A stretch of 33,038 bases of DNA, taken from NCBI RefSeq assembly GCF_000002995.4, contig NW_025062332.1:1-33038 (forward strand), written 5' to 3'. Positions 1 through 11,721 of the stretch are shown here, in pieces. Position numbers and translations under genes: made by a program. Under the pieces are notes generated by a model. That model made no database searches, was not told where the DNA came from, and saw only the letters and a list, made by a program, of their open reading frames with translations. The number at the start of each line of letters is the position of its first letter. Positions within the stretch are counted from its first letter, which is position 1. Origin of the DNA: Brugia malayi. Taxonomy: Eukaryota > Nematoda > Chromadorea > Rhabditida > Onchocercidae.

Positions 1-3000
1 ACATTTATTGAACTTAATTGATTCTTTATTTGCATTAAACATGTTCTGCTGATATTTTAATTACTATTTTTGACATTTTATGCTAACTTTGGACTTAACT
101 TTAAAGCAAATTTCATTTGCAGAAATTAATGAAATCTGCAATTATAATTGATTTCAAATATTTTTGAAGTATTAAAATTAATTTCAGTCACAAATCCAGA
201 TTGGGTTACTACAGAAATTTCGACAGATTTTAAAAATATTAATAAAATAAATACTAAAAATGTTCTAATTTTTAATAATTCTGTTTCAAATAAAATCTGC
301 CAATGCCGGAAAAATATATTTTTCTAAAAATAAACATTATTGAACTTTAATTGATTAATTGATTACTTTTATTTGCATTAAACTTCATCTGCTGACATTC
401 TATTTACTATTTTTGACATTTTATGCTAAATTTGGACTTTAAAAGTTAACTTTTAAAGCAAACTTTCACTGCAGAAATTAATTAAATCTGCAATTATAAT
501 TGATTTCAAATATTTTTTAAGTATTTAAATTAATTTCAGTCACAAATCCAGATTGGGTTACTACAGAAATTTCGACAGATTTTAAAAATTTTAATAAATA
601 AATACTAAAAATGTTTTAATTTTACTAAAATTCTGTTTCAAATAAAATCTACCTGTGCTAAAAAAATGTAATTCATTTAAAAATAACATTATTGAACTTA
701 ATTGATTACTTTTATTTGCATTAAAGTTGATCTGCTGACATTCAATTTACTATTTTTGACATTTTATTGCTAACTTTGGACTTTAAAGTTAGCTTTAAAG
801 CAAACTTTCATTGCAGAAATTAATGAAATCTGCAATTATAATTGATTTCAAATATTTTTTAAGTATTAAAATTAATTTCAGTCACAAATCAGATTGGGTT
901 ACTACAGAAATTTCGACAGATTTTAAAAATTTTAATAAAATAAATACTTAAAAATGTTTTAATTTTTAATTGTTCTGTTTCAAATAAAATCTTCTAATGC
1001 CGGAAAATATATTTCATCAAAAATAAACATTTATTGAACTTAATTGATTAATTTTATTTGCGTTAAAGTTGATCTGCTGACATTCAATTTACTATTTTTG
1101 ACATTTTATGCTAACTTTGGACTTTAAAAGTTAGCTTTAAAGCAAACTTTCATTGCAGAAATTAATGAAATCTCCAATTATAATTGATTTCAAATATTTT
1201 TTAAGTATTAAAATTAATTTCAGTCACAAATCCAGATTGGGTTACTACAGAAATTTCGACAGATTTTAAAAATTTTAATAAAATAAATACTAAAAATGTT
1301 TTAATTTTTAATAATTCTGTTTCAAATAAAATCTACCTGTGCTGGAAAAATGTAATTCATATAAAAATAAACATTTATTGAACTTAATTGATTCTTTATT
1401 TGCATTAAACATGTTCTGCTGATATTTTAATTACTATTTTTGACATTTTATGCTAACTTTGGACTTAACTTTAAAGCAAACTTTCATTGCAGAAATTAAT
1501 GAAATCTGCAATTATAATTGATTTCAAATATTTTTGAAGTATTAAAATTAATTTCAGTCACAAATCCAGATTGGGTTACTACAGAAATTTCGACAGATTT
1601 TAAAAATATTAATAAAATAAATACTAAAAATGTTCTAATTTTTAATAATTCTGTTTCAAATAAAATCTGCCAATGCCGGAAAAAATATATTTTTCTAAAA
1701 ATAAACATTTATTGAACTTAATTGATTAATTGATTACTTTTATTTGCATTAAACTTCATCTGCTGACATTCTATTTACTATTTTTGACATTTTATGCTAA
1801 ATTTGGACTTTAAAAGTTAACTTTAAAGCAAACTTTCACTGCAGAAATTGATTAAATCTGCAATTATAATTGATTTTCAAATATTTTTAAGTATTTAAAT
1901 TAATTTCAGTCACAAATCCAGATTGGGTTACTACAGAAATTTCGACAGATTTTAAAATTTTAATAAAATAAATACTAAAAATGTTTTAATTTTTAATAAT
2001 TCTGTTTCAAATAAAATCTTCAAATGCCGGGAAAATATATTTCATCTAAAAAATAAACATTTATTGAACTTAATTGATTACTTTTATTTGCATTAAACTT
2101 GATCTGCTGATATTTTAATTACTATTTTTGACATTTAATGCTAAATTTGGACTTTAAAAGTTAACCTTAAAGCAAACTTTCATTGCAGAAATTATTTAAA
2201 TCTGCAATTATAATTGATTTCAAATATTTTTAAAATATTAAAATTAATTTTAGTCACAATTCTAGATAGGGTTACCACAGAAATTTCGACAGATTTTAAA
2301 AATATTAATAAAATAAATACTAAAAATGTTATAATTTTAATAATTCTGTTTCAAATAAAATCTGCCAATGCCGGAGGAATATATTTTTTTAAAAATAAAC
2401 ATTTATTGAACTTAATTGATTACTTTTATTTGAATTAACTCGAGCTGCTGATATTTTAATTACTATTTTTGACATTTTATGCTAAATTTGGACTTTAAAA
2501 GTTAACCTTAAAGCAAACTTTCATTGCAGAAATTATTTAAATCTGCAATTATAATTGATTTCAAATATTTTTTAAATATTAAAATTAATTTTAGTCACAA
2601 ATCCAGATTGGGTTACTACAGAAATTTCGACAGATTTTAAAAGTTTTAATAAAATAAATACTAAAAATGTTTCAATTTTAATAATTCTGTTTCAAATAAA
2701 ATCTACTGTGCTGGAAAAATGTAATTCATTTAAAAAGAAACATTTATTGAACTTAATTGATTACTTTTATTTAAATTAACTCGAGCTGCTGATATTTTAA
2801 TTTATATTATTGACATTTAATGCTAAATTTGGACTTTAAAAGTTAACCTTAAAGCAAACTTTCATTGCAGAAATTATTTAAATCTGAAATTATAATTGAT
2901 TTCAAATATTTTTTAAATATTAAAATTAATTTTAGTCACAATTCTAGATAGGGTTACCACAGAAATTTCGACAGATTTTAAAAGTTTTAATAAAATATAT

Positions 3001-6000
3001 ACTAAAAATGTTTTAATTTATAATAATTCTGTTTCAAATAAATCTGCCAATGCCGGGAAAATATATTTCATCTAAAAATAAACATTTATTGAACTTAATT
3101 GATTACTTTTATTTGCATTAAAGTTGATCCGCTGACATTCTATTTACTATTTTGACATTTTATGCTAACTTTGGACTTTAAAAGTTAACTTTAAAGCCAA
3201 CTTTCATTGCCAGAAATTATTTAAATCTGCAATTATAATTGTTTTCAATATTTTTTAAACATTAAAATTATTTTTAGTCACAATTCTAGATTGGGTTACC
3301 ACAGAAATTTCGACAGATTTTAAAAGTTTTAATAAAATAAATACTAAAAATGTTTTAATTTTACTAAATTCTGTTTCAAATAAAATCTACCTGTGCTAAA
3401 AAAATGTAATTCATTTAAAAATAAACATTTATTGAACTTAATTGATTACTTTTATTTGCATTAAACTTGATCTGCTGACATTCTATTTACTATTTTTGAC
3501 ATTTTTTGCTAACTTCTGACTTTATAAGTTAACTTTAAAGCAAAATTTCATTGCAGAAATTTTTAAAATGCAATTATAATTGATTTCAAATATTTTTAAA
3601 ATATTAAAATTAATTTTAGTCCAAATCCAGATTGGGTTACTACAGAAATTTCGACAGATTTTAAATGTTTTAATAAAATAAATACTAAAAATGTTTTAAT
3701 TTCGTTTAATTCTGTTTCAAACAAAATCTGCCAATGCCGGACAAATATATTTTATCTAAAAATAAACATTTATTGAACTTAATTCATTACTTTTTATTTG
3801 CATTAAACTGATCTGCTGACATTCAATTTACTATTTTTTGACATTTTATGCTAATTTTGGACTTAACTTTAAAGCAAACTTTCATTGCAGAAATTATTTA
3901 AATCTGCAATTATAATTGTTTTCAATATTTTTTAAACATTAAAATTATTTTTAGTCACAATTCTAGATTGGGTTACCACAGAAATTTCGACAGATTTTAA
4001 AAGTTTTAATAAAATAAAAACTAAAAATGTTTCAATTTTTAATAATTCTGTTTCAAATAAAATCTACCTGTGCTGGAAAAATATATTTTATCTAAAAATA
4101 AACATTTATTGAACTGAATTGATTACTTTTATTTGAATTAACTCGAGCTGCTGATATTTTAATTTATATTATTGACATTTAATGCTAAATTTGGACTTTA
4201 AAAGTTAACTTTAAAGCAAACTTTCATTGCAGAAATTAATTAAATCTGCAATTATAATTGATTTCAAATACTTTTTAAATATTAAAATTAATTTTAGTCC
4301 AATTCTAGATTGGGTTACCACAGAAATTTCGACAGATTTTAAAAGTTTTAATAAAATAAATACTAAAATGTTTTAATTTTTAATAATTCTGTTTGAAATA
4401 AAATCTTCCAATGCCGGGAAAATATATTTTTTCTAAAAAAACATTTATTGAACTTAATTGATTAATTGATTACTTTTATTTGCATTAAAGTTGATCGGCT
4501 GACATTCTATTTACTATTTTTGACATTTTATGCTTACTTTGGACTTTAAAGATAACTTTAAAGCAAACTTTCATTGCAGAAATTAATTAAATCTGCAATT
4601 ATAATTGATTTCAAATATTTTTTAAACATTAAAATAATTTTAGTCACAATTCTAGATTGGGTTACCACAGAAATTTCGACAGATTTTAAAAGTTTAATAA
4701 AATATATACTAAAAATGTTTTAATTTTAATAATTCTGTTTCAAATAAAATCTGCCAATGCCGGAAAAAATATTTTTCTAAAAATAAACATTTATTGAACT
4801 TAATTGATTAATTGATTACTTTTATTTGCATTAAACTTGATCTGCTGACATTCTATTTACTATTTTTGACATTTTATGCTAATTTGGACTTTAAAAGTTA
4901 ACTTTAAAGCAAACTTTCATTGCAGAAATTATTTAAATCTGCAATTATAATTGTTTTCAAATATTTTTTAAACATTAAAATTATTTTTAGTCACAATTCT
5001 AGATTGGGTTACCACAGAAATTTCGACAGATTTTAAAAAGTTTTAATAAAATAAATACTAAAAATGTTTTAATTTTTAATAATTCTGTTTCAAATAAAAT
5101 CTACCTGTGCTGGAAAAATGTAATTCATTTAAAAAGAAAATTTATTGAACTTAATTGATTACTTTTATTTGAATTAACTCGAGCTGCTGATATTTTAATT
5201 TATATTATTGACATTTAATGCTAAATTTGGACTTTAAAAGTTAACCTTAAAGCAAACTTTCATTGCAGAAATTAATGAAATCTGCAATTATAATTGATTT
5301 CAAATATTTTTTAAGTATTAAAATTAATTTCAGTCACAAATCCAGATTGGGTTACTACAGAAATTTCGACAGATTTTAAAAGTTTTAATAAAATATATAC
5401 TAAAAATGTTTTAATTTTTAATAATTCTGTTTCAAATAAAATCTGCCAATGCCGGAAAAAATATTTTTCTAAAAATAAACATTTATTGAACTTAATTGAT
5501 TAATTGATTACTTTTATTTGCATTAAAGTTGATCGGCTGACATTCTATTTACTATTTTTGACATTTTATGCTAATTTTGGACTTTAAAAGTTAACTTTAA
5601 AGCAAACTTTCATTGCAGAAATTATTTAAATCTGCAATTATAATTGTTTTCAAATATTTTTAAACATTAAAATTATTTTTAGTCACAATTCTAGATTGGG
5701 TTACCACAGAAATTTCGACAGATTTTAAAAGTTTTAATAAAATAAATACTAAAAATGTTTAATTTTTAATAATTCTGTTTCAAATAAAATCTACCTGTGC
5801 TGGAAAAATGTAATTCATTTAAAAATAAACATTTATTGAACTTAATTGATTACTTTTATTTGAATTAACTCGAGCTGCTGATATTTTAATTATATTATTG
5901 ACATTTAATGCTAAATTTGTACTTAAAAGTTAACCTTAAAGCAAACTTTCATTGCAGAAATTAATGAAATCTGCAATTATAATTGATTTCAAATATTTTT

Positions 6001-7135
6001 TTAGTATTAAAATTAATTTCAGTCACAATTCTAGATTGGGTTACCACAGAAATTTCGACAGATTTTAAAAGTTTTAATAAAATAAATACTAAAAATGTTT
6101 TAATTTTTAATAATTCTGTTTCAAATAAAATCTTCCAATGCCGGGAAAATATATTTCATCTAAAAATAAACATTTATTGAACTTAATTGATTACTTTATT
6201 TGCATTTTATTGAACTTAATTGATTACTTTTATTTGCATTAAACTTGATCTGCTGACATTCTATTTACTATTTTTGACATTTTTTGCTAACTTCTGACTT
6301 TATAAGTTAACTTTAAAGCAAACTTTCATTGCAGAAATTTTTTAAAATGCAATTATAATTGATTTCAAATATTTTTAAATATTAAAATTAATTTTAGTCC
6401 AAATCAAGATTGGGTTACTACAGAAATTTCGACAGATTTTAAATGTTTTAATAAAATAAATACTAAAAATGTTTTAATTTTTAATAATTCTGTTTCAAAT
6501 AAAATCTGCCAATGCCGGAAAATATATTTTTTTCTAAAAATAAACATTTATTGAACTTAATTGATTAATTGATTACTTTTATTTGCATTAAAGTTGATCG
6601 GCTGACATTCTATTTACTATTTTTGACATTTTATGCTAACTTTGGACTTTAAAAGTTAACTTTAAAGCAAACTTTCATTGCTGAAATTAATTAAATCTGC
6701 AATTATAATTGATTTCAAATATTTTTTAAACATTAAAATTAATTTTAGTCACAAATCAGGGTTGGGTTACTACAGAAATTTCGACAGATTTTAAAAGTTT
6801 TAATAATTTAAATGTTAAAGATGTTTTAATTTTTAATAATTCTGTTTCAAATAAAATCTGCCAATGCCGGAAAAATATATTTTTTCTAAAAATAAACATT
6901 TACTGAACTTAATTGATTACTTTTATTTGCATAAAACTTGATCTGCTGACATTCTTTTTACTATTTTTGACATTTTATATCAATTTAGAACTTAAAAGTT
7001 AATTTTAAAGCAAACTTTCATTGCAGAAATTAATTAGATCTGCAACTATAATTGATTTCAAATATTTTTAAATATTAAAATTAATTTTAGTCACAAATCC
7101 AGATTGGTTACTTAAGAAATTTCGACAGATTTTAA
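1..7135. repeat. Tandem satellite array, ~345-bp monomer, about 21 copies
   Basis: The block ACAGAAATTTCGACAG recurs at about 211, 563, 904, 1247, 1581, 1933, 2277, 2618, 2959, 3300, 3642, 3978, 4319, 4667, 5013, 5357, 5704, 6047, 6419 and 6770, with a diverged copy near 7113. The mean spacing is about 345 bp. The window opens inside a monomer, so the array extends to the left. Each monomer is very AT-rich and contains a GCAGAAATTA box and a run reading TTGAACTTAATTGATTA. Short ORFs of 65-83 codons recur at the same phase of the monomer, but they follow from the repeat and have no coding character. Higher-order structure is visible: positions 1-640 reappear almost unchanged at 1371-2015. The last monomer (6900-7135) is the most diverged and matches the dispersed copies better than its neighbours. 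I do not recognise it as a named filarial satellite. Confidence 0.97.
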
Positions 7136-7139
7136 AATT

Positions 7140-7925
7140 TATAAAAAAAATCACTTAGATTGAAAAATCTCTTAAGAAAAAATAGAAGAGAAATTTTGTT
7201 GTTTCACTATGTAACAATTAAATTTTTGAAATTTTTTATTGTCAAATCCTTAATAGAAATACAAAAAAAGGATTTTACTCGATGAATAACAACGCAGAAA
7301 CCAACAATTATCCAGCAATTGCAGAAAAGAGTATTAATTAAATCTGTGGAGTTTTAGCTCTTTTTTTTTTATTTTATTTGCTAGTAGCTCACAGACTTTC
7401 ATTTCTCTCCTTGGATTCTCAAAATCCTAGCACATTGTGTGTACGTATCACTGTGCAGCCCTGATGGAAGTACAAAATACCCATGCAAAATCGCCTCAAA
7501 TTCGTTTATTCTAACATCATTTTTGGATTTCACCCTTACATTCTTTATTAATCATTTGGTATATCGTGTAAGTAGACAAAATTAGTCATCCATAATGTAC
7601 AGAGGAAAGTCATCAATCGATACGAGATAACTAATTACCATAATATAGCAGCGGCAGCAGCAGCATTCCATCGGTACTTCAGCATTGCCAGTTGCAGCGC
7701 CTATAGCTAAAAAAATTCATATGAACATTTGGCTGAAGGAAAATGTACTGCACCACTCATTCATCTCTGCAATAAGCTTTACTGTAATCAAAATAAACGT
7801 GGCACATTCATTCATATTGGTTGTTGTGCGTACGTGCATATTGGTAAAATAAAAGATGACAACTTTTTTGACGCTTTTAGCTTATTTTACACGCAGTCTA
7901 TGGTTATAAGCAGTGTTGCAATGAA
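7140..7925. other. Mixed-composition spacer with a possible small exon
   Basis: The region right of the satellite is less AT-rich than its surroundings. It contains a short GCN trinucleotide run near 7649-7665. On the minus strand, 7639-7700 could be a 62-nt exon: a CTATAG acceptor precedes it, a GTAATT donor follows, and one frame reads an alanine-rich peptide containing LKYRWNAAAAAAIL. An 83-codon open frame on the plus strand (7729-7980) runs into the repeated segment at 7927; it begins with TTG and I see no family in it. No gene can be assembled here with confidence. Confidence 0.3.
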
Positions 7926-7926
7926 T

Positions 7927-8161
7927 GATTTAGAAAAAAATGCAAGCGTTAATGCTGGCATGACTCACTTTAGTGTTTGAGTTGATGATATGCCCTTACA
8001 GCAGCACATAAATAAACAGCCGTAAATCAGAAATGCCTGCATGAAATTTGCAGACATTATGCAAGCAAAATACAACAAAAGACTATAAAATTCGCTGCCA
8101 TCTTTAAATTTATGCAAAAAACACGTGATAAAAGACCATACATGGGTGGAACAAACTTTAA
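7927..8161. repeat. 235-bp duplicated segment (inverted copy at 21965-22199)
   Basis: Read on the minus strand, this segment matches 21965-22199 at roughly 90% or better by eye, including the stretch beginning AAAGTTTGTTCCACCC and a shared frame encoding NAG(M/I)THFSV before a stop. The match begins near 8161 and ends near 7927, where both flanks become unrelated. At 22 kb the same sequence forms the spacer of a palindrome. A 67-codon minus-strand ORF (7965-8168) lies across it and is not intact in the other copy, so I treat the segment as a repeat and not as a gene. Confidence 0.85.
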
Positions 8162-8479
8162 TAATCACTGAGCAAATTATAAGTAGCGTGTCAAAGAGTG
8201 CAGAGAATATCTAGTGTAATTTATCTTCTTTTGGTTTCCATTTTATTATTTTTTTTATAATTAAAATTGCTCATTCAAATAATACTGTGAGAAAAATTTT
8301 ACCTCAAAACAAAGATCATCATTGCTTGAATATATTACCGTAAGCAAAATGCTGGATAATTTTAAAATATTTGTACTTTTTTAATGAAGATTCAATTTAA
8401 TTCATATTTTACCTCAAAATCAAAAATAATTGAAAATGACGCACAAACTTAACATTGGAAGGCTAAAAGCTTAATTAAT

Positions 8480-9240
8480 GAAATAATGTTTAATAAATAT
8501 AAAATTTAAATAATAATTTTTATGAAAATTATACAATTTTTAAGAATTTTTGTATATTGACTATCAAATTGTAAGAACTATTAAAAAATATTAATTCATC
8601 AAAAAAATAGATAAATAGAACTTAGTTAATTGTTTGATATGCATTGTACGGGAACTGCTCGTATACAGTGTGGCCATCTAACAGCTTGAATAATATGATA
8701 AACTTTAGGCCCAGATTTAGACTTAGGATAAACTTAGGCTTAAGTTTTATTTCAAACTTTAAATTTTCACAAAAATCAATTTTTGTATATTAGACTAAAA
8801 GTTAAAATGTAGTATTATCAAATTTCATTTAAATTAACTATGAATACTATTGAAAATAGCAATTCATTTAAATATATATATATATATATATAATCAACTT
8901 AATTGATTATTTTGCATGTATTGTACGGGAATTGATCATTTTAAGGTGTGGTCATTTGACAGTTCAAAATAATAAAATAAATAATTATATTTTGAGCAAT
9001 ATTGTAGCAGCGAAATTACTAAAATTTTAATTAGTCATAGTTTTAATTCATTTTTGCGAAATAAATTGATTTTTATTTCAAATTTAAATGTTGATTTTTA
9101 TGTAAATTCAACAATTTATAAGAGTTTTTTTATAATAGACAAGGGAAAAAATTGTAGTATTATCAAATTTCATTTTAATTAAATGCTAAAACCATTAAAA
9201 AAAATAGATATTTTGAACTTAATTGATTAATTTATATGCC
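8480..9240. repeat. Three diverged copies of a second AT-rich repeat family
   Basis: Three related blocks lie at about 8480-8690, 8740-8970 and 9080-9240. Shared landmarks are a run like TTTTTGTATATT, a TATCAAATTTCATTT stretch in the last two, and an end that reads AACTTAATTGATTA followed, in the first two copies, by a TTGTACGGGAA box and a GTGTGGCCAT or GTGTGGTCAT box. A partial reversed copy lies at about 10790-10855, where GACCACACC appears on the plus strand. An (AT)n run occupies about 8871-8893. The terminal AACTTAATTGATTA motif is also present in the 345-bp satellite monomer. Confidence 0.6.
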
Positions 9241-9416
9241 ACCCTTTCAACGTTTCAAACTGCCTGCAGTTTGAAAACAGAAATAGTAAGAAAATATTGT
9301 TGCACAAATTGTTCTTCGAGTATCGATATAGAATTTTGTAATCGTTTTGGTGCATTATAAAGGATGAAATTTTCGATGAAATCATATGATTTTATCAGTA
9401 CGAAGTCAAAATATGA

Positions 9417-10302
9417 TTATATTTCTTCTACAAATTGCGGCATATAATCATTTCTTAAGTTATTAAAATTATAACTTACCGATGTTCTTGTTTCCTTCTC
9501 CTTGTGCCCCGTGTATGGCTCTGCTTGCGGCACTATCAATTCTCTTGGGAGTTGCTCCGGAAGATCTTTTAAATCAGCTGGTTCTAACTTTTCCGGAGGT
9601 GACGCAGCCATTGCTTCTTGCATGGCAGGAACCGGGATTCTGATTGTTTTCGTTCACCTGAAACAGTTTTTTATTTATTGCAAATTATTTGGCAGGTAAG
9701 TTGATATCTAGTTAGCAAATTAATACAATTGCTGTACAATTGCTGCTAAAACTTAAACTTACAGGACGAGTTTACGTACTGCCTCCACCGGTTCCTCGAT
9801 CTTCATTGGTACCCCCGGTACCTCAGGCTCTTCTCCTTCTTCATCTTCTTCTGGCAGAGGGGTCCACTCTGCTTCTGATGGCCAGTTCTCGGCCTCATCA
9901 TATCCATTTTCAGGCAGAGTGCCCACTCTACCTCTTCTTCATTAAATTCAGACTCCTGAGGTACCGGGTTCTCTTCCATTGCTGGCTGCCCTACCAGTTC
10001 CTCCATCCTCCACCCCGCCTCTGCCATCCTTTCTATGAGCGACTGTTCAAATTGAAAAAGCTATTTTTTACAGTCACTTTTTAAATTTGAGACAGTGCAA
10101 AGTTTAGCAACTCTTTCTTCATACTGTATCAATTTATAAAAAAAAAAAAAAAAAATAATAATAATATAAAAAATAAAAGCAAAAAAGAAGACAAAGTGAA
10201 AATTACCTGAACAGTCCTGCTCACGAACCTTTGCAAAATCCGGTACATCTCCGGCTCCCTTTTAAGGTATTCGAAAAGCACTTCGATTTCTTGATCCTCC
10301 AT
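9417..10302 (-). CDS. Unrecognised acidic protein, three exons, apparent one-base frameshift
   Basis: I do not recognise this family. Exon 1 (10302-10207, 32 codons) starts MEDQEIEVLFEYLK and ends at a GTAATT donor. Exon 2 (10042-9763) follows a TTGAACAG acceptor and continues SLIERMAEAGW. After about 35 codons, near the CCC run at 9922-9924, its frame ends in noise, while the frame one base over gives a convincing acidic stretch containing TLPENGYDEAENW and AEWTPLPEEDEEG. One lost base would restore one frame and also give a phase-2 donor at GTAAGT. Exon 3 (about 9639-9417) could join through an ACAATCAG acceptor in the matching phase. It reads MQEAMAASPPEKLEPADL and either stops at 9417 or splices at a GTAAGTTA donor at 9479. 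The AATTTTATAG just upstream of the start resembles a trans-splice acceptor. Exon 1 plus its 5' flank is duplicated twice near 22 kb, which argues for a recently mobile segment. Exon boundaries are inferred. Confidence 0.55.
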
Positions 10303-10634
10303 AGGAGCCGCAATTCTATAAAATTAGCAAACTTATCATTCATTAAGCACAAAGACCAGTGACATAACTATTATTTACTTATGGTAAAAAAACACTGATT
10401 TACATATTTTAATTTACCTACACATAATTCCATTTATGCTAATCATTAAATATCCCATACTTTCCCTGATACTCATAATTCTGACACAACAAAAAGACAG
10501 GAAAATAGTGACGAAAATGAACATTCATGATAATAGTATTTCTCTGCAATCTTCCGCGCTCATGAAGATTTTCTTTTTTTTTTTTTTTTTCATCTAATAT
10601 ACGGAGACTGTTCCATCATTTTTTTCTTCGAATA
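10185..10634 (-). repeat. Exon 1 and 5' flank of the acidic-protein gene, source of two later copies
   Basis: This segment matches 22226-22715 in the same orientation and about 21470-21955 in inverted orientation. It covers the start of intron 1, all of exon 1 and about 330 bp upstream, including a stretch CTTCCGCGCTCATGAAG followed by a T-run and CTTCGAATATT. Homology stops near 10634, where the other copies continue with TCCTTTGGTCTCTAC and this one changes to an AT-rich repeat. The shared 5' flank presumably holds the promoter, but no core element can be identified. Confidence 0.8.
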
Positions 10635-10636
10635 TT

Positions 10637-11545
10637 TCCTAATAATAAAAATTTAAATTTGAATTAAAATTCAATTTTAATTGCAAGAATGATTTATACC
10701 TATCACTATTTTAAAATTTAATTAATTTTGCTGCTGAAATGATGTTTAAAACTCAGTTATTAAAGTTGAATTTATTATTTAAGTTGAAAAATGACCACAC
10801 CGAGTGTAATCAGTGACCATACAGAACATAGAAAATAATCAATTAAGTTCAAATTATGTCTTTTTTTTCTAATTAAATTATGCTTTTAAGTTTTTCAAAC
10901 ACTTAATTAAATTGAAATTTGCTAGAACCAGAACTTATTTTTAAGCTTTATATAAAGGAACTAATACAAATTGCAGCATTTTCCTAAAAATAAGAATTTA
11001 AATTTGTATTCAAATTTAATTTTAATTGCAAGAATGATTTATAAGTATCACTATTTTAAAATTACTTTTCATCCTTTTTAGTAAATATGAAATTAGTAAA
11101 AATTAAAATGTTTTTAATATTAATTTATAAAAACTTTTAAAAACTGTCGAAATTTCTTAAGTAATTCTATATAGAATTGTGACTAGAAATAATTTTAATA
11201 TTTAAAAAATAATTGAAATCAATTATAATTGCAGATTTAATTAATTTCTGCAATGAAAGTTTGCTTTAAAGTTGACATAAGATGTCAAAAAAAGTCAAGC
11301 AGATCAAGTTTAATGCAAATAAAAGTAATCAATTAAGTTCAATAAATGTTTATTTTTAAATGAATTAGTAGTTCAAACACTTAATTAAATTGAAATTTGT
11401 TTGCTAGAACCAGAACTTATTTTTAAGTTTTATATAAAAGAACTAATACAAATTGCAGCATTTTCTTAATAATAAAAATTTAAATTTGAATTAAAATTTA
11501 ATTTCAATTGAAAGAATGATTTATAACTATCACTATTTTAAAGTG
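10637..11545. repeat. Direct repeats of ~170 bp flanking a reversed satellite monomer
   Basis: A block of about 170 bp at 10899-11068 recurs at 11375-11545, with shared landmarks AACACTTAATTAAATTG, GCTAGAACCAGAACTT and AGAATGATTTATA. The second half of the block also occurs alone at about 10637-10720. Between the two full copies lies one 345-family monomer in reverse orientation. The arrangement of direct repeats around an interior segment superficially resembles a small LTR-like unit, but nothing coding lies inside. Confidence 0.75.
11092..11370 (-). repeat. Dispersed 345-family satellite monomer, reversed
   Basis: Read on the minus strand this is a near-complete satellite monomer: it has the TTGAACTTAATTGATTAC, TTTCATTGCAGAAATTAA and GAAATTTCGACAG landmarks in the same order as the array. 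It carries TTACTTAAGAAATTTCG in place of the array form TTAC(T/C)ACAGAAATTTCG, which puts it with the other dispersed copies. Confidence 0.9.
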
Positions 11546-11557
11546 ATAGTTATAAAT
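11519..11557. repeat. Perfect 16-bp hairpin with 7-nt loop
   Basis: ATTTATAACTATCACT at 11519-11534 is exactly complementary to 11542-11557, separated by ATTTTAA. It sits at the end of the second ~170-bp direct repeat. The loop and stem are AT-rich and no T-run follows, so it is not proposed as a terminator. Confidence 0.85.
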
Positions 11558-11562
11558 TATCA

Positions 11563-11637
11563 CTTTGATGAACGGTCCCTTATCGTATGAATAGTGTGAG
11601 CAATGATATTAGCACCATCAATAATAGCATCCTTATA

Positions 11638-11673
<36 letters not shown>

Positions 11674-11721
11674 GACAACAAGTTTGGTTTTTTGATTAAT
11701 CCAGCAACATTTATATGCATT
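11563..11721 (-). CDS. Possible terminal exon running through a (GA)n microsatellite
   Basis: The minus strand is open from about 11721 to a TGA at 11563. It reads about a dozen residues including INQKTKLVVK, then an (RE)n run encoded by the TC/GA microsatellite at 11641-11670, then YKDAIIDGANIIAHTIHTIR and a short end. The part after the microsatellite is less AT-rich than its surroundings and looks protein-coding. There is no start codon, so it would need an upstream exon; I could not find one. No family recognised. It could equally be chance or a decayed fragment. Confidence 0.3.
11639..11670. repeat. (CT)n microsatellite
   Basis: An uninterrupted CT dinucleotide run of about 28 bases, lying about 460 bp upstream of the kinesin light chain transcript start proposed below. 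Confidence 0.95.

Noticed and set aside
1496..6180. Recurring 65-74 codon ORFs beginning MISNIF in the satellite
   Set aside because: They occur at the same phase of each monomer, are broken in most copies by indels, and have low-complexity AT-driven composition.
1..7135. CRISPR-like array
   Set aside because: Units are about 345 bp with no short repeat/unique spacer alternation, and the window is eukaryotic.
9502..10084. Plus-strand ORFs at 9502-9699 and 9740-10084
   Set aside because: Antisense shadows of exons 2 and 3 of the acidic-protein gene, whose minus-strand frames and splice sites are more convincing.
10899..11545. LTR retrotransposon
   Set aside because: Direct repeats flank only a satellite monomer; no TG...CA ends, primer-binding site or polymerase sequence.
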